From Marisediminicola senii (GTDB lineage: Bacteria > Actinomycetota > Actinomycetes > Actinomycetales > Microbacteriaceae), in contig NZ_JAALGE010000009.1 of the NCBI RefSeq assembly GCF_011057645.1, positions 1-64,000 on the forward strand: 64,000 nt of DNA, given 5' to 3'. The position numbers and the translations under genes were made by a program. This document shows, one piece after another, positions 18,429-27,087 of this stretch. The notes under the pieces were generated by a model, which had not been told where the DNA came from, did not search any database, and was given only the letters and a program-made list of their open reading frames with translations. Every line of letters starts with the position of its first letter. The first letter of the stretch is position 1.

Positions 18429-18908
18429 ATGCGCGTCATCCTCGCCACCGACGGATCCCGACAATCCCTCGCGGCTGCCCGCCAGTTGATGGCCTTCGCC
18501 GACGCGACCAAGGTAACCGAGGTCGTTGTGGTAGCCGTGATCAGCCCCCGAGCCTCGGTGCCATTCGCGAACGAGCTGGCCCCCACGAAGGCGAAAGGCG
18601 CGGCGGCCATCGACCTGAGCTTTCGCGAGGAAGCGCAGGCCGCGGTCAACGCAGTCGCGGCCGAATTCGACGGCTGGGGGCCAAAGGTCGTCAAGAAGGT
18701 GCGCAGCGGCTCGCCCGCCGCTGAGATCGTCAAGGCGGCAGAGCAGATGGAGGCCGACCTGGTGGTCGTGGCGAGCGGCAACCGCGGTCTCAGCAACACC
18801 ATCCTGCTCGGCGGAACCGCCCAGCGTATCCAGCACTCCGCCCCCTGCCCGGTGCTCGTCACCCGCCCCACCCCGCGTTCCGTCGCGGCGGATCGCAGGC
18901 GTCGGTAA
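18429..18908 (+). CDS. Universal stress protein (UspA family)
   Basis: This 159-residue cytoplasmic protein has the UspA fold. It begins MRVILATDGS and ends with the ATP-binding signature VVVASGNRGLSNTILLGGTAQRIQHSAPCPVLVTR, which matches G-2X-G-9X-G-(S/T). It therefore probably binds ATP. It starts 2 bp after the permease stop, so the two are co-translated and may act together, for instance by modulating transport under stress (inference). Confidence 0.94.
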   Translation: MRVILATDGSRQSLAAARQLMAFADATKVTEVVVVAVISPRASVPFANELAPTKAKGAAAIDLSFREEAQAAVNAVAAEFDGWGPKVVKKVRSGSPAAEIVKAAEQMEADLVVVASGNRGLSNTILLGGTAQRIQHSAPCPVLVTRPTPRSVAADRRRR

Positions 18909-19032
18909 AGGCATCGACAGCCAGTGGGGGAGTGAGCCACGAGTACACCGGTGAACGTGCCGACCCCCCGCAAACGCTCAGCCCAGAGGCATACCCTGAG
19001 GTAACAGCCAGTAACGAAAGCAGGCGCTGATC

Positions 19033-20217
19033 GTGTCCCGAAACTCCCTCAAGTGGCTCCCCGCCATCGTCGTTCCCGCCGTCGTCATCACCGGAATCGT
19101 TGCCCTTCCTCTGCAGGCCGGTGCGGCCGTCGACCTTCCAGACAAGTCAGCCAAGGACGTGCTGCTGATGGTGGCCGACAGTGATGTCACCGCCTTCTCC
19201 GGCGAGGTCGAGAAGACGGCAAACCTCGGACTCCCCAGCATGGACGTCAGCGCGGGCCTCTCGCCCGGCATGGTCGACCAGATGTCGGAGCAGGTACCGG
19301 AGGGCATGGAGGACTTCGTGCCCGGCGCCGCAGCGACCGGCGCCATGGCCGCCGCCCTCGAACTGTTCAGCGGATCGCACACCGCCCGCGTCTACGTCGA
19401 CGGCCCCGACAAGGTGCGCGTGCAGGTGCAGGATTCCCTCGCCGAGCGCAACATCGTGAGCAACGGCACCGACGCCTGGCTCTACGACTCCGAGTCCAAC
19501 ACCGCGACCCACGCCGAGATCCCTGCCGAGCTCACAGCCGACATCGAAGAGAAGATCGCCGCGGCGCAGGTGCTCGCACCCGCCGACCTGTCGACCCCGT
19601 CGCAGATCGCCGACCGCTTCCTCAGCGAGATCGACCCCAGCACCACGGTCAGCGTCGGCACCGACGGTGTCGTCGCGGGACGCAGCGCCTACGAACTCAT
19701 CCTCACGCCGAAGACCACCGAGACACTGGTCGAGTCCGTGTCCATCGCGGTCGACTCTGAGACCGGTCTTCCGCTCGGCGTCACCGTGCGGGCCGTCGGG
19801 CAGGAAGACCCCGCGTTCCGGGCTGCATTCACCGAGATCGACCTCTCGGCACCGGCATCCACCCTGTTCGACTTCACGCCGCCCGCCGGCGCGACCGTCG
19901 ACGAGCTCGCCGTGCCCGAGATGACCGACGGACAGAAGCCCGAGCTCACCCCCGAGCAGCAGGCCGAGGTCGACGCCCTGCGCGCCGCCCCGCCCGTCGT
20001 GACCGGTGAGGCGTGGAGCACCGTCGTCGAACTGCCTGCCGACACCATCCCCGCCGAGCTGCGCGAGAACGAACTGCTCGCCGAGCTCACCACCGAGGTC
20101 GACGGCGGCCGCGTGCTGTCCACGTCGCTCGTGAACGTGCTCCTCGCCACCGACGGCCGGGTCTTCGCCGGATCCGTGCCCGTGGCGCAGTTGCAAGCCG
20201 CAGCGTCCGCTCAGTGA
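19033..20217 (+). CDS. Exported LolA-like protein
   Basis: This 394-residue protein begins with a signal peptide (hydrophobic core PAIVVPAVVITGIVAL, likely cleavage after AGA) and has no lipobox cysteine. The body resembles LolA/RseB-type lipid-binding beta-half-barrels: alternating beta strands around VYVDGPDKVRVQVQ, NGTDAWLYDS and SAYELILTPK. The stop overlaps the GTG of an ABC ATPase (GTGA), so it is co-translated with the transporter downstream. A role as extracytoplasmic partner of that transporter or as an envelope-stress sensor is plausible, but not shown. Confidence 0.85.
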   Translation: MSRNSLKWLPAIVVPAVVITGIVALPLQAGAAVDLPDKSAKDVLLMVADSDVTAFSGEVEKTANLGLPSMDVSAGLSPGMVDQMSEQVPEGMEDFVPGAAATGAMAAALELFSGSHTARVYVDGPDKVRVQVQDSLAERNIVSNGTDAWLYDSESNTATHAEIPAELTADIEEKIAAAQVLAPADLSTPSQIADRFLSEIDPSTTVSVGTDGVVAGRSAYELILTPKTTETLVESVSIAVDSETGLPLGVTVRAVGQEDPAFRAAFTEIDLSAPASTLFDFTPPAGATVDELAVPEMTDGQKPELTPEQQAEVDALRAAPPVVTGEAWSTVVELPADTIPAELRENELLAELTTEVDGGRVLSTSLVNVLLATDGRVFAGSVPVAQLQAAASAQ

Positions 20218-21182
20218 GCCCCGACGCCCCGGCCCTCGACCTCGCGATCGAGAGCCGGGGCCTCACCAAGCGCTTCGGCACCCAGGTCGCCGTCGCCGGT
20301 ATCGACCTCGCCGTACCGCGGGGGTCGGTGTTCGGTTTTCTCGGACCCAACGGGTCGGGAAAGACCACCAGCATCCGGATGCTGCTGGGTCTGACCCAGC
20401 CCAGCGGTGGCGAGGTCTCCGTGCTCGGAGATCGCATGCCCGAGCGACTCCGCGAGGTGCTGCCCCGCGTCGGGGCCCTCGTCGAAGGGCCCGCGTTCTA
20501 CCCGTTCCTCTCGGGCACCGCCAACCTGAACCGGCTCGACACCGCTGACCCGCATTCGTCGCGGCGCACCCGCACCGACCGCGTGGCATCAGCCCTCGAC
20601 CGGGTCGGACTCAGCCACGCCGCGGGCAAGAAGGTGGGCGCGTACTCGCTCGGCATGAAGCAACGCCTCGGGCTCGCTAACGCGCTGTTGCAGCCGCGCG
20701 AGCTGCTGGTGCTCGACGAACCCACCAACGGGCTCGACCCGCAGGGCACCCGCGAGGTGCGCAGCCTGATCCGATCGTTCGCGTCGGAAGGCACCACCAT
20801 CTTCGTCTCCAGCCACCTGCTCGCCGAGATCGAGCAGATGTGCACCCACGCGGCCGTCATGAGCGCCGGCAGCATCGTGGCCCAGGGAACCCTCGACCAG
20901 TTGCGCCAGGTCGGCGAGACCCGGGTGCGGGTGCAGACCCCCGACGCCGACGCGGCCCGCCATGTTCTGACCGGCCTCGGAATGATGCCGACCGTGGAGA
21001 CTCATGCCGACGCCGACCCGTGGGTGACCGCTCCGGTCGGCGCGACCCCGCTCAAGGCGGAGGACATCGTGCTGTCGCTCGTCGGCGCTAACGTGCGCGT
21101 GCGCGGCTACGCCATCGAACAGCCCAGCCTCGAAGAACGCTTCGTCGCCCTGACAGGAGAGGGATTCGATGTCGTCCAATGA
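20214..21182 (+). CDS. ABC transporter ATP-binding protein (ABC-2 type)
   Basis: This 322-residue ATPase has Walker A GPNGSGKTT, signature YSLGMKQRLGLA and Walker B LLVLDEPTNGLDPQG, plus a C-terminal accessory domain typical of ABC-2 exporters. The GTG start overlaps the upstream stop. The last codons (GEGFDVVQ) share sequence with a second, out-of-register copy about 67 bp downstream; see the scar at 21169-21249. The partner permease follows. Confidence 0.94.
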   Translation: MSPDAPALDLAIESRGLTKRFGTQVAVAGIDLAVPRGSVFGFLGPNGSGKTTSIRMLLGLTQPSGGEVSVLGDRMPERLREVLPRVGALVEGPAFYPFLSGTANLNRLDTADPHSSRRTRTDRVASALDRVGLSHAAGKKVGAYSLGMKQRLGLANALLQPRELLVLDEPTNGLDPQGTREVRSLIRSFASEGTTIFVSSHLLAEIEQMCTHAAVMSAGSIVAQGTLDQLRQVGETRVRVQTPDADAARHVLTGLGMMPTVETHADADPWVTAPVGATPLKAEDIVLSLVGANVRVRGYAIEQPSLEERFVALTGEGFDVVQ

Positions 21183-21249
21183 AGCGACCTTCGGTTCGAA
21201 CACTGCACCCACCACGGAGACCGGAGAGGGATCCGATGTCGTCCAGTGA
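21169..21249 (+). other. Duplicated gene junction, 26-codon mini-frame
   Basis: ATGTCGTCCAATGA at 21169 and ATGTCGTCCAGTGA at 21236 are near copies 67 bp apart, each preceded by GGAGAGGGATYCG. A frame of 26 codons from 21169 starts like the permease (MSS) and ends like the ATPase (GEGSDVVQ, then stop). This is the pattern expected if tandem ATPase-permease units once existed and the middle was deleted. It is probably not a functional gene. Confidence 0.6.
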
Positions 21250-22120
21250 CGTGACCCCCAGCACCACTACGGCCACGGCCGACGCGCCCCGTTCGCGCGT
21301 GCCGCTGGGCCTTGACCTGGTGGGCTCGGAGCTGTCGGTGCTCTTCCGCCGCCGCCGCACCTGGGCGATGCTCGTGGCGGTCGCCCTCATCCCCATCCTG
21401 CTCGCCATCGCCGTGCGACTGTCGTCGGACACCCTTGCTCCGGGGGAGGGCCCGCCCTTCCTCGACCGGGTGACCCAGAACGGGCTCTTCGTCGGATTCA
21501 CGGCCATGATCGTCGGCATCCCGCTGTTCCTGCCGCTCACCATCGGCGTCGTCGCCGGTGACACCATCGCTGGAGAAGCCGGGCAGGGCACGCTGCGCTA
21601 CCTGCTCACCGCTCCCGCCGGCCGGGTGCGGCTGCTGCTCGTCAAGTACATTGGCGCCGCCGCGTTCTGCGTCGCGGCGGCGTTCACCCTGATGATCGTC
21701 GGCATCCTGATCGGAGCGCTGCTGTTCCCGGTCGGCCCGGTCACGCTGCTCTCGGGCGACGTGATCAGCGTGCCGGAGTCGCTGCTGCGGTCGCTGCTGG
21801 TCGCCAGCTACGTCACCGTGTCGCTCCTCGGCCTATCGGCCATCGGCCTGTTCATCTCGACGCTCACCGACGTGCCGGTCGGCGCGATGGCCGCGACCAT
21901 CGTGGTGTCGGTGGTCGCGCAGATCCTCGACGTGCTCCCGCAACTGTCGTGGCTGCACCCGTGGCTGTTCAGCCACTACTGGCTCGGCTTCGCCGACCTG
22001 CTGCGGCAGCCGCTCGACCTGGGCTCGTTCGCCGACAACATCCTCGTGCAGCTCTGCTACATCGCGGTGTTCGGGGCCCTCGCATATAGCCGGTTCTCGA
22101 CGAAGGACATCCTCTCGTAG
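21236..22120 (+). CDS. ABC transporter permease (ABC-2 type)
   Basis: This 294-residue membrane protein has a basic N-terminal region (FRRRRTWAMLVAV) and six hydrophobic segments typical of ABC-2 permeases, with the conserved EAGQGTLRYLLTAPAGRVRLLLVKY after the second helix. It works with the ATPase encoded just upstream. The cargo is unknown. ATG 21236 is preceded by GGAGAGGG. Confidence 0.93.
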   Translation: MSSSDVTPSTTTATADAPRSRVPLGLDLVGSELSVLFRRRRTWAMLVAVALIPILLAIAVRLSSDTLAPGEGPPFLDRVTQNGLFVGFTAMIVGIPLFLPLTIGVVAGDTIAGEAGQGTLRYLLTAPAGRVRLLLVKYIGAAAFCVAAAFTLMIVGILIGALLFPVGPVTLLSGDVISVPESLLRSLLVASYVTVSLLGLSAIGLFISTLTDVPVGAMAATIVVSVVAQILDVLPQLSWLHPWLFSHYWLGFADLLRQPLDLGSFADNILVQLCYIAVFGALAYSRFSTKDILS

Positions 22121-22171
22121 CACCAGCCGGCACCGGCCGGGGGCCGCGTCACCAGCGTGTTCCTGGCAGTG

Positions 22172-24220
22172 TCACATCGCGTCGCCGATGTAGGAGTACT
22201 TGACGAAGACCTCCGATGCGATGCCCGACTCCTCGAGCACGCCCTGCACGGCGGTGAGCATGTAGCGGGAATCCCACCCCATGTACAGGAAGTGCTCGTC
22301 GTCGAGGGTGTCCCAGTGGCCGTTCCACGCCTGCGCCCCGAAGATGGGCCCGCCGCGACGCGCGCTGAGGGCGACCACGTGCTCGCGGGAATCCGCCCAC
22401 AGCCGCTTGAAGATGCGGTTGAAGAGGTACTTGACGTCGTAGACCTCCCAGTGCTCGCCCCGGTACTCGACGTACTCGAACTCACGCTGCCAGCCGCGCG
22501 GCCACCCGCGACGGCGCTGCGCGTCGAGGATCGGGGTGAGCCCGTCGTCGTCGATGCCGGCCGCGGTCGGGCGCGACCAGATGCGCACGAAGTCCGCGGT
22601 GAGCCGGGCGGTACGCTCGGCGATGGCCGCGGTGCCCCAGGCCGGGGTGCCGGCGATCTCGCGGGTCGACGCGACGTCGCTCGCGGGGTAGATGCGGTCG
22701 CGCTTCTCGGGGTAGCCGGCGTCGATGGCACGTTCGCCCAGGGTGTCTTCGAGCAGGGCGAGGTTGCCGAGGGATGCCGCGAGCGCACGGTGGCTGTTCT
22801 GCTCGTCTTCGCTGTACTCGGCCCATTCGCGCACGCCGTCACCGCTCCACGAATCGGCCGGAGCGAGCGGGAACACGTGGTCGACGGCGTAGTCGCTCGT
22901 GCTCCCGACGCCGGCGATGCGGCCGAGGACGTAGGCGGCATGCGGGAGTGCGCTGTACTTCAATTCGACGCGCACGCGGGCGTCGGAGGGCGTGATGCGT
23001 GCGATCGCGGCATCCAAGGCTCCTGCGCTCTCGGAGCGCGCGCGGCACAGCCGGGCGACCAGGCGGTCATTACCCAGCCCCACGACGGTACGGCGCAGCA
23101 GCAGCGACTGCACGCCCTCGAGGGTGCGGATGAGGGCAGCGCGGTCGATGTCGCCGGTGAGATAGTCGCGGTACTCCCGCATGACGAGCGGATACATGCC
23201 ACGTCCGACGGTGTTGACGTAGCCGAGCTGGCGGCCGACCTCGGCGTCGTCGGCGTGCTGTGGCTCGAGCAGGGTGCGGTACACCGCGGAGTAGGCGGTC
23301 CACTCGGCGGCGAGCTCGCGCAGCGTGCCGATGTCGAGGCGCGGGAATTGCTGGCGGAACGCGTCGTACACGCCGCGTCCGTCGCCCGCGTCGATCTCGC
23401 GCCCGGTGGTCATCACCAGGTAGTGCCGCCAGAATGCCGCGATCGAGTCACCGGTGTTCTGCTCGATGGGCAGCCAGTACGTCGATTCGATCTCGGTCTG
23501 CTCTGCGTGGGTGAGGCCCATCAGCACGTAGTTGTGGATGAGCTCGTGGTCGCGCAGCGGCTCGCCCGTCGAGTTGAGGCTCTCGAAGATCTGCTGCGCG
23601 TTCGCTCCGGCACGCAGCGTGATGGCGACGTGCTCGAGGCGCTGCAGGCCCGACCACATGCGGGGCACCTCCTCTGGGGGAACCTGGCTGCGGAAGAACG
23701 CGTAATTGGCATCGAACCGGGAGTCGCGATCCTCGTCGCCCGACCCGCGGCGACCGAGCACGACGCTCTCGAAGACGTCGGCCCACGCGCGGTGCGGGCG
23801 CAGCTTGGTTCCGCCGCTGCCGTTCACCAGAACGGCTTCGAGTTCGGCGGCGAGGGCGGTGTCGCGGGTCTCGGCCGGTTGCTGGAGCACGGTGTGGTGC
23901 AGCGCGGCGATGAGCAGCATGAGGGTGGTGATGCGCTGCTGGCCGTCGATGAGCACCAGCTCGGTGGCGTCGACGGAGGCGCCAGCCTGCCCGTCGTGTG
24001 CCGGGTGCCGGTTGGTGCTCGACAGGATCGAGCCGATGAAGTGCGTGTGGGTGTCGCGTGCGTCGGAGACCGCGCGGATGTCGGCGAGCAGCTGTTCGCA
24101 CCCGCCGATGTCCCAGCGGTACTGCCGCTGGTAGACGGGAACCACGATGGTGGTGCGCGGGGCCGAGAGCCAGCCGATGGTGTTGACCGCGGTCGCGTCG
24201 ATGTTCGTGGCTGTGGCCAT
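22172..24220 (-). CDS. GmrSD-like DUF262/DUF1524 nuclease
   Basis: This 682-residue protein joins an N-terminal DUF262 domain to a DUF1524 HNH-type nuclease domain, the layout of type IV restriction enzymes of the GmrSD group. DUF262 signs are VPVYQRQYRWDIG and LVLIDGQQRITTLMLL (the DGQQR NTPase motif). The nuclease part shows DHVFPLAPADSW and the downstream LGNLALLED. About 130 residues after this (EFEYVEYRGEHWEVYDVKYL to the end) form an extra C-terminal domain I do not recognise. ATG 24220 is preferred over an upstream GTG at 24256 because of a GAAGGG site before it. Defence against modified phage DNA is inferred from the family. Confidence 0.88.
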   Translation of the reverse strand: MATATNIDATAVNTIGWLSAPRTTIVVPVYQRQYRWDIGGCEQLLADIRAVSDARDTHTHFIGSILSSTNRHPAHDGQAGASVDATELVLIDGQQRITTLMLLIAALHHTVLQQPAETRDTALAAELEAVLVNGSGGTKLRPHRAWADVFESVVLGRRGSGDEDRDSRFDANYAFFRSQVPPEEVPRMWSGLQRLEHVAITLRAGANAQQIFESLNSTGEPLRDHELIHNYVLMGLTHAEQTEIESTYWLPIEQNTGDSIAAFWRHYLVMTTGREIDAGDGRGVYDAFRQQFPRLDIGTLRELAAEWTAYSAVYRTLLEPQHADDAEVGRQLGYVNTVGRGMYPLVMREYRDYLTGDIDRAALIRTLEGVQSLLLRRTVVGLGNDRLVARLCRARSESAGALDAAIARITPSDARVRVELKYSALPHAAYVLGRIAGVGSTSDYAVDHVFPLAPADSWSGDGVREWAEYSEDEQNSHRALAASLGNLALLEDTLGERAIDAGYPEKRDRIYPASDVASTREIAGTPAWGTAAIAERTARLTADFVRIWSRPTAAGIDDDGLTPILDAQRRRGWPRGWQREFEYVEYRGEHWEVYDVKYLFNRIFKRLWADSREHVVALSARRGGPIFGAQAWNGHWDTLDDEHFLYMGWDSRYMLTAVQGVLEESGIASEVFVKYSYIGDAM

Positions 24221-24296
24221 GGCCTGGTTCGCCCTTCGGGAGAGTGTCGACGGCACTCGTGGTGCCCGGGCCGGTGGCCCTCGAGTCGAAGTGGCG

Positions 24297-24336
24297 ACAG
24301 TGGATGCCCCGAGCGCTGCGCCGCGGCATCCACTGT
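24297..24336. repeat. GGATGC-type hairpin
   Basis: Perfect 12-bp arms at 24297-24308 and 24325-24336 (ACAGTGGATGCC and its complement) with a 16-nt loop lie in the divergent region between the DUF262 gene and the oxygenase-like gene. Because it is upstream of both, a terminator role is unlikely. It resembles the hairpins at 8030, 47083 and 53082. Confidence 0.55.
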
Positions 24337-24384
24337 ATCCGCACTGGCGACAGGCCCCGGCTGTTCACCCGCCGCGGCGCGCCT

Positions 24385-24403
24385 CCAAGATAGGGTTACC
24401 TAA
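24385..24403 (-). promoter_or_regulatory. Possible DtxR/IdeR iron box
   Basis: Read on the minus strand, TTAGGTAACCCTATCTTGG matches the classic 19-bp DtxR/IdeR box at 13 positions, with one half-site (TTAGGT) intact. It lies 54 bp before the start of a putative Fe(II)-dependent oxygenase, which makes iron control plausible. The second half-site is weak. Confidence 0.4.
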
Positions 24404-24456
24404 GTTGGGCCTGTTAAAACGTGCTGGCCCCTGAACAAAAGGACATGGTTCACATC

Positions 24457-25230
24457 ATGGGATACATCAAATCTGCCGCCCTCGAAGAGACCGGCTACGT
24501 CGTACTCGACCGCTACAACCAGGAGCTCGACCCCCAGGAATGGATGGATATCGAGTACGTCGACTGGAAGTCGTCGGGCGAGACCCGCTTCGCGCCGCTC
24601 GCGAGCGCCTTCGGCGAGATCGAGGTGAACGGTTTCTGGAACCACAAGCCGCCGCGCACCGACAAGGACGGCGTCTGGATCGACTCCCAGGTGGAGAAGG
24701 CCCCGAACCTCACCCGCCGCGCCCAGGAGCCCGGCGCCAACGTCGGCCGCTGCCGCGTGATCGAGCTGCTGCCGAACTCGTATGCTGACTGCCTGTACAA
24801 CCTGCACCAGGACGACAACAACCGCCTCAACCCCGACGGCACCGGCTGGGTCGTTCGCGGCTTCTTCAACCTCACCAACGACGAGACCAGCTTCTTCGTG
24901 CTGCGCGAGAACCGCACCGACCCGAGCGTCGAATACCGCATCGCCCTGCCGGCCGGCGCACAGCTGATCATCGACACCCAGCGCCTCTGGCACGCGGCCA
25001 CGCACCTCGGAACCGACCCGCGCTACTGCCTCATCACCTCGTGGGAGTCCGGCCCCGAGCTCGACGCCTACATCGCCGAGCACAACGGGGTCAACCGCGT
25101 GCCGAACGTCGAGGTCGACCAGGAGGTCCTCGACGCCGGCCAGGTGGAGCAGAGCCGCCGCATCGCCGCCCGCGCCGCGTACTACGCGGCCAAGGGACAG
25201 GCCGAGAAGACCGCGATGAGCGAGGCGTAG
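24457..25230 (+). CDS. Putative Fe(II)/2-oxoglutarate-dependent oxygenase
   Basis: I do not recognise a named family for this 257-residue protein, but its layout fits the cupin-fold Fe(II)/2-oxoglutarate oxygenases. H117-Q-D119 (in NLHQDDNN), then H179 (in RLWHAATH) and R189 (in DPRYCLITSW) have the order and spacing of the HxD...H iron triad and the 2-oxoglutarate arginine. There is no signal peptide. The C terminus is helical and charged. An in-frame ATG at 24445 (MVHI) is an alternative; AAAGGA at 24437-24442 is badly spaced for both. The upstream region has a possible iron box. Substrate is unknown. Confidence 0.8.
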   Translation: MGYIKSAALEETGYVVLDRYNQELDPQEWMDIEYVDWKSSGETRFAPLASAFGEIEVNGFWNHKPPRTDKDGVWIDSQVEKAPNLTRRAQEPGANVGRCRVIELLPNSYADCLYNLHQDDNNRLNPDGTGWVVRGFFNLTNDETSFFVLRENRTDPSVEYRIALPAGAQLIIDTQRLWHAATHLGTDPRYCLITSWESGPELDAYIAEHNGVNRVPNVEVDQEVLDAGQVEQSRRIAARAAYYAAKGQAEKTAMSEA

Positions 25231-25280
25231 GCACCCGCCTCACTGCTCCGCCCGCTGCGCCCGCAGTACCCGCGTTACCG

Positions 25281-25314
25281 CGACCGCCCTTCCCGCTTCG
25301 GGGAGGGCGGTTCG
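25281..25314. terminator. Imperfect hairpin terminator
   Basis: ACCGCCCT (25283-25290) pairs with AGGGCGGT (25304-25311), and the inner CCC pairs with GGG after one bulged T. It is located 50 bp after the stop of the oxygenase-like gene. Confidence 0.55.
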
Positions 25315-25368
25315 CGTTGCGGGCCCGCTTGTAGGCTGGGCGCGCCGGCACGAGACGAGGAACATGCC

Positions 25369-26049
25369 ATGAGGAACAACCCGGGGTTCGCGCTCGATGA
25401 CGTCGAGGCGATCAGGCAACTCGTGCGCGAGAATCCCTGGGTCACGTTCGTGAGCTTCGTCGAGGGGCGCGGGCTCGTGGCATCCCACTATCCGGTGATC
25501 CTCGACGAGACTGCGCGTCCTGCAGATGCGGGGGCCGGCGATGCGGGGGCCGGCGAGATCGTGCTGCTCACCCACTTCGGGCGTCCCGACGAGGTGCTGC
25601 ACGGCCTCGGCAGCGGCGAGATCATGGCCATCGTGCAGGGCCCGCATGGGTACATCTCGCCCGGATGGTACGAGAGCACGCCCGCGGTACCGACCTGGAA
25701 CTTCGTGGTCGCGCACCTGCACGGGGTTCCCGAGATCCTCGACCACGCCGAGAACCTCACCGTGCTGGAGACACTCGTCGAGCGTTTCGAGCGCGATCTG
25801 CCCGAGCCCTTTCTCATGCGCAAGACGCTGGAGAACGGCGAATGGGCGGACCGCATCGCGCATGGCACCGTCGGATTTCGGCTGCGGGTCACGCGGTTCG
25901 AGGCGAAGAACAAGATGAGCCAGAACAAGCCGGCCGAGGTCGTCGACCGCGTCGTCGACGCGCTCACCAGGCCCGGCCCGTACCGCAACGACGCGCTCGC
26001 CCGCCGCATGGTCGACGTGCGAGACGCCGCGCGCGAGACACGACGTTAA
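25369..26049 (+). CDS. PaiB-like FMN-binding protein
   Basis: This 226-residue protein matches the PaiB-type "FMN-binding negative transcriptional regulator" family. Characteristic pieces are LVASHYPVIL, the central VQGPHGYISPGWY and VPTWNFVVAHLHG. The fold is a split-barrel flavin-binding domain. Bacillus PaiB was described as a repressor of sporulation and degradative-enzyme genes, but most members have no tested role, and redox or heme-related functions are equally possible. A short DAGAGDAGAG repeat interrupts the first domain near residue 52. Confidence 0.9.
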   Translation: MRNNPGFALDDVEAIRQLVRENPWVTFVSFVEGRGLVASHYPVILDETARPADAGAGDAGAGEIVLLTHFGRPDEVLHGLGSGEIMAIVQGPHGYISPGWYESTPAVPTWNFVVAHLHGVPEILDHAENLTVLETLVERFERDLPEPFLMRKTLENGEWADRIAHGTVGFRLRVTRFEAKNKMSQNKPAEVVDRVVDALTRPGPYRNDALARRMVDVRDAARETRR

Positions 26050-26097
26050 CGGCCAGGAGAACCCGCGCGGCTAGGGTGGCCGCATGGAGTACACCTC

Positions 26098-27087
26098 ATG
26101 ATCGAAGTCCGCGGGCTGAGCAAGCACTACGGATCCACCACCGCCGTCGACGATGTGACGTTCACCGTCAAGCCGGGCATGGTCACCGGCTTCCTCGGGC
26201 CGAACGGCGCAGGCAAGTCGACCACGATGCGCATGATCGTCGGCCTCGACCGGCCGTCCGCCGGAAGCGCGACGGTGAACGGCCGCCCGTACGCCGAGCA
26301 CCGCGCCCCACTACGCGAGGTGGGCGTACTGCTCGACGCGAAGGCCGTGCACACCGGTCGCAGCGCCCGGAACCACCTGCGCGCCCTCGCCGCGACGCAC
26401 GGCATCGCGAAGGCCAGGGTCGACGAGGTCATCGCCCTGACCGGGCTCGAGTCCGTCGCCCGCAAGCGTGTCGGCGGCTTCTCGCTCGGTATGGGGCAGC
26501 GCCTCGGAATCGCGGCGGCGCTGCTCGGCGACCCCGCCACCCTCATCCTCGACGAACCCGTGAACGGACTCGACCCCGAGGGCGTCATCTGGGTTCGTAC
26601 CCTCGCCCGCCACCTCGCCTCGGAGGGACGCACGGTCTTCCTGTCATCGCACCTGATGTCGGAGATGGCGCAAACCGCCGACCACATCATCGTGCTCGGC
26701 CGCGGAAAGGTCGTCGCCGACGCCCCGGTGCACCAGATCCTCGAAATGGCGAAGGGCACGGCCGTGCGCGTGCGCGCACCCCGCTCCGAAGCGCTGGCGG
26801 AGCTGCTGCGCGGCGACGGCGTCGACGTGACGGCAGACGATGGCGGGAGGTTGCGGGTCACGGGAATCACCGCACCGCGCATCGGCGAGCTCGCGGCATC
26901 CACCGGCCTCGTCCTGCACGAACTCACCCCGCTGGAGGGATCACTCGAAGACGCGTACCTCGCGCTGACCCAGGGCGAGGTCGAGTACCACGCGGGCGCG
27001 CTTCCCCCATCGCCCGACGGATCCTTCCCGACCGCACCGTCCGCCACGATGACCGCGCCGACCTCGGCCACGGGAGGCACCCGATGA
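26098..27087 (+). CDS. ABC-2 type transporter ATP-binding protein
   Basis: This 329-residue ATPase has Walker A GPNGAGKST, signature FSLGMGQRLGIA and Walker B LILDEPVNGLDPEG. After the cassette comes the accessory C-terminal domain seen in DrrA/BcrA-like exporters, then a Pro/Thr-rich tail. Its stop overlaps the start of the permease (ATGA). The cargo is unknown; relatives are common in actinobacteria for antibiotic or lipid export. Confidence 0.94.
   Translation: MIEVRGLSKHYGSTTAVDDVTFTVKPGMVTGFLGPNGAGKSTTMRMIVGLDRPSAGSATVNGRPYAEHRAPLREVGVLLDAKAVHTGRSARNHLRALAATHGIAKARVDEVIALTGLESVARKRVGGFSLGMGQRLGIAAALLGDPATLILDEPVNGLDPEGVIWVRTLARHLASEGRTVFLSSHLMSEMAQTADHIIVLGRGKVVADAPVHQILEMAKGTAVRVRAPRSEALAELLRGDGVDVTADDGGRLRVTGITAPRIGELAASTGLVLHELTPLEGSLEDAYLALTQGEVEYHAGALPPSPDGSFPTAPSATMTAPTSATGGTR

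Noticed and set aside
22157-24403. A 748-codon open frame on the plus strand opposite the DUF262 gene
   Set aside because: It is the antisense of a gene with clear domains, has GC-driven codon content and resembles no family.
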